From: Nonomuraea sp. NEAU-A123
GTDB taxonomy: Bacteria > Actinomycetota > Actinomycetes > Streptosporangiales > Streptosporangiaceae
Assembly (NCBI RefSeq): GCF_018603905.1
Contig: NZ_JAHFZZ010000001.1
Coordinates: forward strand, 558,001-622,000
Direction of reading: 5' to 3'
DNA: 64,000 nt
Shown: positions 1 to 8,613 of the stretch, piece by piece
How the letters are laid out: each line of letters starts with the position of its first letter
Position numbering within the stretch: the stretch's first letter is position 1
Program-made: the position numbers and the translations under genes
Notes under the pieces: model-generated
What the model saw: the letters and a program-made list of their open reading frames with translations, nothing else
What the model was told of the DNA's origin: nothing
Databases searched by the model: none

Positions 1-832
1 GGGCGTGGCCGGGTTCCTCGCCGGCCCGATCCTGCTCGCGTTCCGGTGGCGGGTGGCCTGGCCCCTGGTCGGGTGCGTGACGGTGAGTGTGGCGGCGAGC
101 GCGGTGCTGCTCGGCCTGCCGGTCCCGGTCACGGTCAACTTCGCCGCGAGCACGGTCGTGACCGGGCTGGTCGTGTACGGGCTGCTCAAACTGGCGCAGT
201 TGGTGCGGGAGCTGCAGGAGGCCAGGCAGGCGCTGGCCCGCTCCGCCGTGGTCGAGGAGCGCCTGCGCGCCGCCCGCGACCTCCATGACCTGCTGGGGCA
301 CAGCCTGGCCGCGATCCTGCTCAAGTGCGAGCTGGCCAGACGCCTGGACCCCGTGCGGGCCCGTGCCGAGTTGGTGGACGTGCTGGCGATGGCCGAGAAG
401 GCGGAGGCGGATCTGCGGGTGATCTCCGGTGCACAGCCGGAGATGTCGCTGGCCGCCGAGGCCGCGTCGGCACGGTCGGTGCTGGCCGCCGCGGGCATCC
501 AGGTGGAGCTCGACCTCACGCACGGGGAGCTGCCCGCGGAGGTGGAGAACGTCCTGGGCACGGTGCTGCGGGAAGCGGTGACCAACGTGCTCAGGCACAG
601 CTCGGCCCGGCACTGCGCGATCACGACGGTGGTGGAGGGTGGGGTGGTCCGGCTCCGCGTACGCAACGACGGCGTGCGTTCGGCGGAGGGGCGGCCAGGT
701 TCGGCCGGGATCGGCAACCTGACCACCCGCCTGGCGGCGCTGGACGGACGGCTCGGCACGGCTCGCGAAGACGACTGGTTCGAGCTGACGGCCCAGGCGC
801 CCAGTTCCCTGCCGATCGCTCAGGCCGGTTAG
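1..832 (+). CDS. DesK/NarX-type sensor histidine kinase, N-terminally cut by window edge
   Basis: C-terminal part of a HisKA_3-type sensor kinase. The frame is open from the first base, so the true start is probably upstream; a GTG at 5 is the first in-window candidate. About 70 residues of hydrophobic membrane segments are followed by a short linker helix, then the dimerisation/phosphoacceptor motif RDLHDLLGHSL (His near residue 93 from the GTG). The ATP-binding N-box is REAVTNVLRHS and a G-box is GIGNLTTRLAAL. It presumably autophosphorylates and passes the phosphate to the adjacent LuxR-type regulator. Unusually for this family the regulator is encoded tail to tail with a 4-bp overlap rather than downstream in the same operon. 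Confidence 0.88.
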   Translation, partial: GVAGFLAGPILLAFRWRVAWPLVGCVTVSVAASAVLLGLPVPVTVNFAASTVVTGLVVYGLLKLAQLVRELQEARQALARSAVVEERLRAARDLHDLLGHSLAAILLKCELARRLDPVRARAELVDVLAMAEKAEADLRVISGAQPEMSLAAEAASARSVLAAAGIQVELDLTHGELPAEVENVLGTVLREAVTNVLRHSSARHCAITTVVEGGVVRLRVRNDGVRSAEGRPGSAGIGNLTTRLAALDGRLGTAREDDWFELTAQAPSSLPIAQAG

Positions 833-1437
833 ATCCAGCCCGCCTCGGTGGCGATGCGGACGGCGTCGGTGCGGTTGCGGGCGTTGAGCTTGGCGACGAT
901 GGCGGTCAGGTAGTTGCGCACCGTCCCCGCGCCCAGAAAGAGCTGGGACGCTATCTCGGCCGCGTCGGCGCCGCCCGCCGCCATGCGCAGCACGTCGGCC
1001 TCCCGGGGGGTCAGCGGGTTGTCGGCCAGGTCCCAGGCGGTGACCGCCAGCGAGGGGTCGAGCACCCGCTTGCCGGCCGCGACCTCGCGGATCGCCGAGA
1101 CCAGGTCCTCCGGCGGCGCGGTCTTCAGCAGGAACCCGTCCACCTGCGCCGAGAGCGCGCGGCGCAGGTGCCCCGGCTTGCCGTGTCCGGTGAGCATGAG
1201 CGTGCGGCACGACGGCAGCTTCACGCGGAGTTCGGCCGCGGCGGCCAGGCCGTCGAGCGTGCCGGGCATGTCGATGTCGAGCACCGCGACATCCGGCCGG
1301 TGAACCAGGGCCGAGGGAATGGCGGCGTCGCCCGACTCGACCGCGGCCACGATCTCCAGGTCCGGTTCGAGGCCGAGCAGCGCGACCAGGGCGCCCCGGA
1401 TGACGTGCTGGTCCTCGGCGAGAAGCACACGAATCAC
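829..1437 (-). CDS. NarL/LuxR-family response regulator
   Basis: A 202-residue two-domain response regulator starting with GTG. The receiver domain (about 1-120) has the acidic pair in LLAEDQ, the phosphoacceptor Asp54 in VLDIDMPG, the Thr of MLTGHG and the Lys of FLLKTA. The C-terminal LuxR helix-turn-helix (about 138-200) contains LTPREADVLRMAAGG and the recognition-helix region GTVRNYLTAIVAKLNARNR. It is convergent with the partner kinase (4-bp overlap) and divergent from the ABC transporter, so it probably controls the transporter and itself from the shared 98-bp promoter region. The pairing with the neighbouring kinase is inference from position and family. Confidence 0.93.
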   Translation of the reverse strand: MIRVLLAEDQHVIRGALVALLGLEPDLEIVAAVESGDAAIPSALVHRPDVAVLDIDMPGTLDGLAAAAELRVKLPSCRTLMLTGHGKPGHLRRALSAQVDGFLLKTAPPEDLVSAIREVAAGKRVLDPSLAVTAWDLADNPLTPREADVLRMAAGGADAAEIASQLFLGAGTVRNYLTAIVAKLNARNRTDAVRIATEAGWI

Positions 1438-1477
1438 AGTGATATGTCTATCAGTGTCCGGATCATGATGACGTCAT
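1433..1477. promoter_or_regulatory. Dyad-rich divergent control region between response regulator and ABC transporter
   Basis: Three short perfect dyads sit between the divergent starts: ATCAC-A-GTGAT (1433-1443, overlapping the regulator start codon), TGATA-N4-TATCA (1440-1453) and the 10-bp palindrome ATGACGTCAT (1468-1477). They are candidate binding sites for the adjacent LuxR-type response regulator. No clear -10/-35 pair could be assigned. Confidence 0.45.
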
Positions 1478-1535
1478 GGTGGATGCGTGATCGGCTCTCT
1501 GGTCCGCGCCGTACCTGGTCAGCAGGGTAGAAGCC

Positions 1536-2270
1536 ATGACAGACGTGCTGCGCTTGGACGCGGTGAGCAAGGTTTACGGGAAGGGACAGGGCGCGGTCGC
1601 GGCCCTGCGCGAAGTGTCGGTGGGCATTCCCCGCGGGAGCTTCACCGCGGTCATGGGCCCTTCGGGATCGGGCAAGAGCACGTTCCTGCACTGCGCGGCG
1701 GGGCTGGACGTGCCGTCCTCGGGTTCGGTGCGGCTCGGCGGCACCGAACTGGCCGGGATGGACGAGACCGCGCTGACCGTGTTGCGCAGGCAGCGGATCG
1801 GCTTCGTGTTCCAGGCGTTCAACCTGGTCTCGGCGCTCACCGTGATCGAGAACATCACACTGCCGCTGCGGTTGGCGGGCGTGCGGACGGACCGCGCATG
1901 GCTCGACGAGGTCGTGTCCAAGGTGGGCCTGGAGGGGCGGACGGGCCACCGGCCCGCGCAGCTTTCCGGGGGCCAGCAGCAGCGGGTGGCCATCGCCAGG
2001 GCGCTGGTCACCAGGCCCGAGGTCGTGTTCGGAGACGAGCCGACCGGCGCGCTGGACACGATGACCGCCCGCGACGTGCTGACGTTGCTGCGGGAGATCG
2101 TGGACGGGACGGGACAGACGGTGGTGATGGTCACCCACGATCCAGTGGCCGCCTCCTATGCGGACGCGGTGCTGTTCCTGGCCGACGGCAGGATCGTCGA
2201 CTCTCTGGCGGTTCCCACCGCTGAGCGGGTCGCTGAGCGGATGACCAGGCTGGGAGCGTGGGTGCGTTGA
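1536..2270 (+). CDS. ABC transporter ATP-binding protein (MacB/LolD-like, FtsX partner)
   Basis: A 244-residue ATPase of the kind that pairs with FtsX/MacB-type permeases. It has Walker A GPSGSGKST (about 43-51), Q-loop VFQAFNLV, signature LSGGQQQRVAIARAL, Walker B VVFGDEPTGALD and the H-loop His in MVTHD. The length is normal for the family. It overlaps the permease gene by 13 bp, so the two are translationally coupled. Next to a two-component system, such pairs typically export or detoxify antimicrobial peptides or handle envelope lipids/lipoproteins; the substrate cannot be read from sequence. Confidence 0.95.
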   Translation: MTDVLRLDAVSKVYGKGQGAVAALREVSVGIPRGSFTAVMGPSGSGKSTFLHCAAGLDVPSSGSVRLGGTELAGMDETALTVLRRQRIGFVFQAFNLVSALTVIENITLPLRLAGVRTDRAWLDEVVSKVGLEGRTGHRPAQLSGGQQQRVAIARALVTRPEVVFGDEPTGALDTMTARDVLTLLREIVDGTGQTVVMVTHDPVAASYADAVLFLADGRIVDSLAVPTAERVAERMTRLGAWVR

Positions 2271-4723
2271 TCTCCCTGGAGATGATCTCGGTGGCGCTGA
2301 AGACGCTTCGGCACCGCAAGGCCGCCTTCGCGGGGGCGTTCGTCGCGCTGTTCTGCGCCGCCGCCCTGGTCTGCGCCTGCGGCATGCTGCTGGACACGGG
2401 ACTGCGCGGAAGCGTCGCCCCCGAGCGCTACGCGGGCGCCCCGGTGATCGTCACCGGGGACCAGTTCGTCCACCAGACGGTCCGCAAGTCGGAGGAGAAG
2501 GCCAAGACCAAGGCCAAGCAACTGTCCGAGCAGGCTTGGGTGCCCGCGTCGCTGGCCGACCGGCTGCGCCGGGTCCCCGGTGTCTCGCGGGTGGTGACCG
2601 AGGTGTCCTTCCCTGCCTACGCGGCGGGCCGTCGGTTCCAGGGGCATGGCTGGGAGTCGGCGGCGCTCACGCCGTACACGCTGCGTACGGGACGTGCGCC
2701 GAAGGCGGCGGGCGAAGTGGTCGTGGAGGCCGCGTCAGGGCTCTCCGTGGGCGCCCGCGTGCCCGTGCGGACGGCGGCCGGGAGCGGGACCTACCTGGTG
2801 ACCGGTGTCACCTCCCAGGACCTGCCCAGTCAGGACACGCTGTTCTTCGCCACGGCCGAGGCCCGGCGCATAGCGGGCCGGGCGGGGCAGGTCGGCGCGA
2901 TCGGCGTCTTCCCCAGGGTGGATGTGTCCGAGGCGCTGAAAGATGCGGCCGCGGAGGGGCGGGCCCTCGCCTACACCGGGGACGAACGCGGCACCGTGGA
3001 GTTCCTGGGCGCCGAGAAGGCGCGGGTGAAGCTGATCAGCCTGGGTGGCGCGCTCGGCGGGACGTCGCTGCTGGTGGCGATCCTCGTGGTGGTCGGTACG
3101 TTCGCGCTGTCCATCCAGCAGCGCCAGCGGGAGATCGCCCTGCTCAGGGCCGTCGCGGCCACGCCCCGCCAGGTGCGCGGGATGCTCGGCGGCGAGGCGC
3201 TGCTGGTCGGCGTGGTGGCCGGGAGCCTCGGCTCGGCGGCCGGCGTCGGCCTGGGATTCTGGTTGCGGTCCAGGTTCGTCGCGCTGGGCGCGATGCCGGA
3301 GAACCTGCGGCTGGTGGTCAGCCCGTTCCCCATGCTCGCGGCGCTGGGCGCGGCCGTGCTGGCGGCCTGGGCGGCGGCTTACCTCTCGGCCCGCCGCGCC
3401 GTACGGATCCGCCCGGTGGAGGCGCTCGGCGAGGCGGAGCTGCCGACGGCGCGCGTTCCCGCGGGCCGGATGGTCGCCGGTCTGCTCTGCGCCGCGGGCG
3501 GCGTCGTGCTGACGCTGGTGCTGTCGACCCTGTCGACCGAGGCGGCCTCCAGCCCGCTCACCCTGCTCACCGCGCTGGTGTGGACGGTCGCCGTGTCACT
3601 GCTCGGCCCGGTGATTGCGCGTACGGCGACGGCCCTGCTCGGGGTGCCGCTCCGGGCGGCCAGGACCGCCGGATACCTGGCCGGCGCCGGCCTGCGGGCC
3701 ACGTCCAAGCGGCTGGCCTCGGTCGTCACGCCGCTCAGCCTGATGGTGGCGCTGACCTGCACGATCCTGTTCGTCCAGACCACCATGGGGCATGCGGCCC
3801 AGGAACAGGCGACGGCGGGCACCAGAGCCGAGCACGTCCTCGGCCCGCACGTCCCTTCCGGCACGGCGGCGGCCGTGCGCGGGCTCCCGGGAGTGGAGGC
3901 GGTCACCGAAGTGCTGCGTACCTCCGTGCGGGTGGGCCTGGACAAGTACGGCGCGCAGGCCGTGACCGCTGACGGGCTCGGCAGGACCATGGACCTGGGC
4001 GTGGTCGCGGGCTCGCTCGACGGCCTCGATGACGGCTCCGTCGCGGTCAGCCGGACGGCGGCCGAGCGGCTCGGCGTCTCGGCGGGCGCGAAGATCCGCC
4101 TGACGCTGGGTGACGGCACCCCCGCCGAGCTGCGCGTCGTCGCGATCTACTCGCGCGGGCTGGGGTTCGGCGACCTCACGCTCTCCCGCGCGCTGGTGGC
4201 CGGGCACGTGGACGACCCGCTCGGCACCGTGCTGGTCGCGGCTCCCTCAGTGACCCGGGCGGATCTCGAACGGGCCGCGCCGGGGGTCGGCGTGCTGGAC
4301 CGGGCCCAGGCGGTCGAGGCGGGCGCGGCCAACGCCGAGGTGAACTACGTGGCCATGGGCCTGATCATCGCGTTCACCGCGATCGCCGTGGTCAACACCA
4401 TCGCCATGTCCACCTCGTCGAGGTCGCGGGAGCTCGCCCTGCTCCGCCTGATCGGCACCACCCGCCGGCAGGTGCTGCGGATGCTGAGCCTGGAGACCCT
4501 GGTCGCGGTCGTCATCGCGGTGACCCTCGGGACGGGAATCGCGCTGATCACCCTGGCGGCGTTCAGCACAGGCATGACCGGTTCGGTCGTGCCGCACATC
4601 CCGCCGCTCACCTACCTCGCGGTGATCTGCGCCGCGGGCGGCCTCGCCCTTCTCGCCACGGCGCTGCCCGCCCGGCTCGTCCTCAGCCGGCGCCCGGTGG
4701 AGATGATCGGCGCGCGTGACTAG
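2258..4723 (+). CDS. FtsX-like ABC transporter permease, duplicated type
   Basis: An 821-residue permease with two FtsX units. There is an N-terminal membrane anchor (about 10-45), then an extracytoplasmic MacB-like periplasmic domain. Three membrane helices around residues 265-390 contain the coupling stretch QQRQREIALLRAVAATPRQV. A second set of helices, another extracytoplasmic domain and a final three-helix unit follow, with the matching stretch SRSRELALLRLIGTTRRQV. The repeated ALLR.(V/I)..T.RQV motif is diagnostic of FtsX permeases. The GTG start at 2258 lies inside the ATPase gene; an internal ATG at 2282 is an alternative. It forms a complete exporter with the upstream ATPase. Confidence 0.94.
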   Translation: MGALISLEMISVALKTLRHRKAAFAGAFVALFCAAALVCACGMLLDTGLRGSVAPERYAGAPVIVTGDQFVHQTVRKSEEKAKTKAKQLSEQAWVPASLADRLRRVPGVSRVVTEVSFPAYAAGRRFQGHGWESAALTPYTLRTGRAPKAAGEVVVEAASGLSVGARVPVRTAAGSGTYLVTGVTSQDLPSQDTLFFATAEARRIAGRAGQVGAIGVFPRVDVSEALKDAAAEGRALAYTGDERGTVEFLGAEKARVKLISLGGALGGTSLLVAILVVVGTFALSIQQRQREIALLRAVAATPRQVRGMLGGEALLVGVVAGSLGSAAGVGLGFWLRSRFVALGAMPENLRLVVSPFPMLAALGAAVLAAWAAAYLSARRAVRIRPVEALGEAELPTARVPAGRMVAGLLCAAGGVVLTLVLSTLSTEAASSPLTLLTALVWTVAVSLLGPVIARTATALLGVPLRAARTAGYLAGAGLRATSKRLASVVTPLSLMVALTCTILFVQTTMGHAAQEQATAGTRAEHVLGPHVPSGTAAAVRGLPGVEAVTEVLRTSVRVGLDKYGAQAVTADGLGRTMDLGVVAGSLDGLDDGSVAVSRTAAERLGVSAGAKIRLTLGDGTPAELRVVAIYSRGLGFGDLTLSRALVAGHVDDPLGTVLVAAPSVTRADLERAAPGVGVLDRAQAVEAGAANAEVNYVAMGLIIAFTAIAVVNTIAMSTSSRSRELALLRLIGTTRRQVLRMLSLETLVAVVIAVTLGTGIALITLAAFSTGMTGSVVPHIPPLTYLAVICAAGGLALLATALPARLVLSRRPVEMIGARD

Positions 4724-4745
4724 CGGCGGTCGTACTGTTCTGGGC

Positions 4746-5495
4746 ATGAGCTTCGTCGGCACCCCCCGGCCGCGCCCGCGCTGGTTTCACGCGCGGACAG
4801 AGCTGGATGACTTCGCGATCGTCAGCTACCGGGTGGACGCCGACGTGCTGGCCCGGCACCTGCCCCCGGGCTTCGCGCCGATGAAGATGACCTTCGACGA
4901 CGGTCCCGGAGCCCTGGTGTCCGCTGTCGCCTTCCGCGATCGGGACTTCCACTTCCGGTTCTTCCCGCCGGTGGGGATCGACTGCGGGCAGATCAACTAC
5001 CGGGCCTACGTCACCGCGTACGGCAAGCCGGGCGTCTGGTTCTTCGGCACCCATCTGGACCACCCGGTCGTCTCGATCCCGCAGCATCTGTGGGGCATGC
5101 CGTGGAGCCGCGAGCGCATCGTGATCGAGGCGGACTGGGACGCCGACCCGGCCCGCTGGCGGCTGGCGGCCGGGGACACCCGCTGCGAAGCGGCCGAGCT
5201 CACCCAGGAACCGCTCACCCGGCTGGCCGGCTTCACCGACGAGTCGGACTGGCTGGACCGGCTCACCCATCCCACCCAGGGCTGGTACCGGCGCCGAGAC
5301 GGGAGGGTTGGGGTTTACAGCATCTGGCACCCACCTATGCGCCTCCGGTATCTCGTCGCCGCCTCCGCGCGTTTTCCGCTCTTCGAACGGCTTGGCCTGA
5401 TCACGTCGGACACGTCGCCGCACTCGGTGCTGGCCCACCCGAGGCTGAGCTTCGACATCCACACCCCGCCTCGCCGCTTCCGTCCAGATACGTGA
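4746..5495 (+). CDS. DUF2071 (YqjF-like) family protein
   Basis: A 249-residue soluble protein matching the DUF2071/YqjF family, which has an acetoacetate-decarboxylase-like fold. Typical stretches are the N-terminal FHARTELDDFAIVSYRVD, the VNYR-like INYRAYVT, and GVWFFGTHLDHP. The ATG at 4746 is preferred because upstream in-frame GTG initiation would overlap the permease gene. No enzymatic activity is established for this family; the acetoacetate-decarboxylase-type lysine was not identified. It follows the permease by 22 bp and may be cotranscribed. Transcription probably ends at the strong hairpin just downstream. Confidence 0.8.
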   Translation: MSFVGTPRPRPRWFHARTELDDFAIVSYRVDADVLARHLPPGFAPMKMTFDDGPGALVSAVAFRDRDFHFRFFPPVGIDCGQINYRAYVTAYGKPGVWFFGTHLDHPVVSIPQHLWGMPWSRERIVIEADWDADPARWRLAAGDTRCEAAELTQEPLTRLAGFTDESDWLDRLTHPTQGWYRRRDGRVGVYSIWHPPMRLRYLVAASARFPLFERLGLITSDTSPHSVLAHPRLSFDIHTPPRRFRPDT

Positions 5496-5501
5496 GCCGT
5501 G

Positions 5502-5533
5502 GATGGCCCCGTCCGTGTTCGGACGGGGCCATC
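5502..5533. terminator. Bidirectional hairpin terminator between convergent genes
   Basis: A perfect 13-bp stem (GATGGCCCCGTCC / GGACGGGGCCATC) with a 6-nt loop lies in the 46-bp gap between the DUF2071 gene and the convergent EF-G paralogue. There is no long T tract, as is common in actinomycetes. Confidence 0.85.
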
Positions 5534-5541
5534 GTCAGGTT

Positions 5542-7575
5542 CTACCGGGCTGGGGCGTACCCGGCGGCCCGGGTGGTGAAGGTGCCCCGGCCCTGGGTCC
5601 GGCTACGCAGCCGGGTCGCGTACCCGAACACCTCGGCCAGCGGCACGATCGCGGTGATCACCACCGTGCCCGCCCTCGCGGTCGAGCCCGAGATCCGGCC
5701 GCGCCGGGCCGCCAGGTCGCCGAGCACCCCGCCGGCGGCGTCGTCCGGCACGGTGGCCGTGACCTCGACCACCGGTTCCAGCAACACCATGAGGCTGGCG
5801 CGCAGTGCCTCGCGCAGCGCGAGCCGGCCGGCCGTACGGAAGGCCAGCTCCGAGGAGTCCTTGGGATGGGTGGCTCCGTCGGTCAGGGTGATCCGCAGGC
5901 CGGTGACCGGGTGCCCCCCGAGGGGTCCATCGGCCAGGGCGTCACGGCAACCGGCCTCCACCGCCCGGACGTACTCCCGTGGCACCCGGCCGCCGACGAC
6001 GGCCGAGCGGAACACCGCGCCGTCGGCGGCGTCCAGCGGATCCACGTCGAGGACGACGTGGGCGAACTGGCCCGCCCCTCCGTCCTGCTTGACGTGCCGG
6101 TACAGGAACCCGGAGACCCCGCGAGCGACCGTCTCCCGGTGGGCCACCCGCGGCCGGCCGATGCCGACATCCAGCCCGTGGGCGCGCCGGATCTTCTCCG
6201 CCGCGACCTCCAGATGCAGCTCGCCCAGCCCGGACAGCACCGTCTGACCGGTCTCGGTGTCGGTGCGGACCACCAGCGAAGGGTCCTCCTCCACCAGCCG
6301 GGCCAGCGCCGCCGCCAACCGGTCGATCTCGGTGCTCTTGCGGGCCTCGACCGCCACGGAGACCACCGGATCGGCCACGGTCGGCGGTTCGAGGAGCAGC
6401 GGCGCCTCGGGCGCGCACAGGGTGGCGCCGGTGCGGGCCGCCTTCAGCCCGACCACCGCGACGATGTCCCCGGCCGCCGCCCGGTCCACCTCGGTGTGCC
6501 GGTCGGCCTGTACCCGCAGGATCCGGCCGATCCGCTCGGTGCGCCGCGCGCCGGTGTCCAGCACCGTGTCTCCCTTCCGCATCGTTCCCGAATACACCCG
6601 CAGGTACGTCAGCCGCCCGGTGGCGGTCGACTGCACCTTGAACACCAGCGCGGCGAACGGCCCCGCCGGGTCGGCGGCGCGCTCCCGCACCGCGCCGTCG
6701 TGGGTGCCGCGTACCGCGGGCACGTCCAGCGGCGAGGGCAGGTAGGACACGGCGGCGTCCAGGAGCGGCTCGATTCCGCGGTTGCGGTACGCCGATCCGC
6801 ACAGCACCACGACGCCCTCACCGGTACGGGTCAGGTCGCGCAGCGCGGCGGCAAGGGTCCCCGCGGAGATCGCCGACTCCGCGCAGAACTCCTCCAGCGC
6901 GATCGGGTGCAGCTCGGCCACCGCCTCCTCGAGCAGCCGGCGGCGCCGGTGCGCCTCGTCCCGCAGGGCGTCCGGCACCGGGCCCTCCTCGACCGTGTCG
7001 TCGGACCAGACCAACGACCGCATGCGCAGCAGATCCACCACCCCGGTGAACCCGTCCTCCTGCCCGATCGGCAGTTGGACCACCAGCGGGACCACCCGCA
7101 GCCGCTCGCGGATCGACTCGACCGCCGCGTCGAGGTCGGCGCCCGCGCGGTCCAGCTTGTTGACGAAGGCGATCCGCGGCACCCCGTACCGTTCGGCCTG
7201 CCGCCAGACCGACTCGCTCTGCGGTTCGACTCCCGCGACGCCGTCGAACACCGCGATCGCGCCGTCGAGCACCCGCAGCGAGCGCTCCACCTCGTCGGAG
7301 AAGTCGACGTGGCCCGGGGTGTCGATCAGGTTGATCCGGTGGCCGTCCCAGGAGCAGCTCACCGCCGCGGCGAAGATGGTGATCCCGCGGTCGCGCTCCT
7401 GTGAATCGAAGTCGGTGGTGGTCGTCCCGTCATGTACTTCGCCACGTTTGTAGGTGGCGCCGGTGATGTAGAGAATCCGCTCGGTGATGGTGGTCTTGCC
7501 GGCATCGACGTGGGCGAGGATGCCCAGGTTGCGGACGCTGGTCAGGGAAGCGGGGAGATGCAGGTCGGTACGCAC
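5542..7575 (-). CDS. fusA2: EF-G-like translational GTPase (second elongation factor G)
   Basis: A 677-residue GTPase with the full EF-G domain order. The G domain has Walker A AHVDAGKT (21-28), the switch I region RGITI, DTPGH (85-89) and NKLD (139-142). Domains II-V end in the EF-G signature [16 protein letters not shown] stretch and QGRGTF. The start is GTG at 7575, preceded by GAAGGG. It is slightly shorter than housekeeping EF-G (about 700) and not beside rpsL, rpsG or tuf, so it is an accessory paralogue. Families of this kind include EF-G2 proteins and, more remotely, TetM-type ribosome-protection proteins. The switch-I flanking sequence ([12 protein letters not shown]) is EF-G-like rather than TetM-like. 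The exact role (stress-state translocation, recycling or antibiotic protection) is unknown. Confidence 0.88.
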   Translation of the reverse strand: MRTDLHLPASLTSVRNLGILAHVDAGKTTITERILYITGATYKRGEVHDGTTTTDFDSQERDRGITIFAAAVSCSWDGHRINLIDTPGHVDFSDEVERSLRVLDGAIAVFDGVAGVEPQSESVWRQAERYGVPRIAFVNKLDRAGADLDAAVESIRERLRVVPLVVQLPIGQEDGFTGVVDLLRMRSLVWSDDTVEEGPVPDALRDEAHRRRRLLEEAVAELHPIALEEFCAESAISAGTLAAALRDLTRTGEGVVVLCGSAYRNRGIEPLLDAAVSYLPSPLDVPAVRGTHDGAVRERAADPAGPFAALVFKVQSTATGRLTYLRVYSGTMRKGDTVLDTGARRTERIGRILRVQADRHTEVDRAAAGDIVAVVGLKAARTGATLCAPEAPLLLEPPTVADPVVSVAVEARKSTEIDRLAAALARLVEEDPSLVVRTDTETGQTVLSGLGELHLEVAAEKIRRAHGLDVGIGRPRVAHRETVARGVSGFLYRHVKQDGGAGQFAHVVLDVDPLDAADGAVFRSAVVGGRVPREYVRAVEAGCRDALADGPLGGHPVTGLRITLTDGATHPKDSSELAFRTAGRLALREALRASLMVLLEPVVEVTATVPDDAAGGVLGDLAARRGRISGSTARAGTVVITAIVPLAEVFGYATRLRSRTQGRGTFTTRAAGYAPAR

Positions 7576-7974
7576 GGCCTAAGGCCCTTCAGGACGCTCC
7601 AAAGAGGACAGCGCGATTCCCGGACGAAACCAGCTTGGTTTTTGGGCAGGCTGGATGATCAGGCGTTCGTCAGGGACGTCCAGTGCCGGCCGCGCAGCCG
7701 ACCCCGGGCCGACGAAGACACCAGGATCACCTCGTACCGTGACGGGGGGATGACCGAGGCGGTGCTGTGACGCACGGTCGGCTCCCCTCACTCGTCAATG
7801 CGCCCGCAGCGGGCGCTGGTCGTGGCGAGTGTACTGAATCCGGCGTACGTGAGAAATCGGTTTTTCTTCCCGGGCTGCTCGGCACGCCTCGAAAGGCGTG
7901 TCGCTCCCTGGAACCGGCGGACGGGACAGCATCATGGATATCGCTGTTATTACCGCCGAAGAAGGAAAGCGTAG
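7576..7974. other. 400-bp divergent intergenic region with several perfect dyads
   Basis: Non-coding region between the EF-G paralogue and the CAP-domain gene. Visible dyads are AAACCA-N3-TGGTTT (7627-7641), GCGCCCGC-A-GCGGGCGC (7800-7816) and CACGCCT-CGAA-AGGCGTG (7883-7900). The first lies about 50 bp upstream of the EF-G start and could shape its leader. The last two lie towards the CAP gene. No tRNA or known riboswitch was recognised, and open frames here lack convincing coding character. Confidence 0.5.
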
Positions 7975-8505
7975 ATGCGAAATCCGGGCAAAGTCATCGT
8001 CGCGTTGATGGGCGCCGCCGCCTTCACCATGTCCGCCTCGGTGCCTGCCGCGAGCTCCGTAGTGGAGCGGAACGATTCCTTCTCCATCGGCATGGCGGCC
8101 CAGCACAAGGCCTACCGTGCTCACTACGGCGCCGAGCCTCTCGACCTCGACCCGGAGCTGACGCGTTACGCCACCAGATGGGCGCAGAGAATGGCCGCCG
8201 CCGACGGCGCGCTGAGCAGCTCGCGTGGCCCTTATGGGGAGAATCTCTTCATGTCATGGCCGAACCAGCCGACGCCTGCCGAGGTCGTCAAGGCCTGGAT
8301 GGATGGGGCCGCCGAATATGACTACGACAATCCCGGATTCAGCAATGCCACAGGCAATTTCACGCAGGTGGTCTGGAAGAGCAGCAGGAAACTCGGCGTC
8401 GGACTGGCCCGCAGTGCCTCTGATCGCTGGTACGTCGTAGCCGTTTACGACCCGCCGGGAAACTACACCGGCCAGTTTCCCCAGAACGTCGGGCGATACC
8501 AGTAG
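7975..8505 (+). CDS. Secreted CAP/SCP-domain protein
   Basis: A 176-residue exported protein. The N-terminal signal peptide (about 1-27) has a basic start, hydrophobic core and ASVPAASS cleavage region. A CAP (cysteine-rich secretory/PR-1-like, PF00188) domain follows, with AAQHKAYRAHYGAEPLDLD, YGENLF and the signature FTQVVWKSSRKLGVG. The usual His of GHFTQ is Asn here (GNFTQ), and there is no disulphide-forming Cys, as in many bacterial members. RBS GAAGGAAAG precedes the ATG. Bacterial CAP proteins are extracellular with mostly unknown function; lipid binding or proteolysis have been proposed for relatives. Confidence 0.88.
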   Translation: MRNPGKVIVALMGAAAFTMSASVPAASSVVERNDSFSIGMAAQHKAYRAHYGAEPLDLDPELTRYATRWAQRMAAADGALSSSRGPYGENLFMSWPNQPTPAEVVKAWMDGAAEYDYDNPGFSNATGNFTQVVWKSSRKLGVGLARSASDRWYVVAVYDPPGNYTGQFPQNVGRYQ

Positions 8506-8613
8506 GTCTGTCGGCGATAGCGGGAAATATCGGTATTCTCCGGCGCCGCTGTGAGGACGGACGCTAGCCTGGGCGCGGCCTTTGGGGATCAGCTGATCGT
8601 AGCGGGGTGGACG

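Noticed and set aside
5542..7575. Tetracycline ribosome-protection protein (TetM/OtrA type)
   Set aside because: The switch I surroundings, NKLD region and C-terminal [14 protein letters not shown] stretch follow EF-G more closely than TetM, so it is called an EF-G paralogue.
7579..7791. Leader peptide or small gene upstream of the EF-G paralogue (minus strand)
   Set aside because: No convincing RBS, no codon-position bias and no recognisable sequence; better explained as leader DNA.
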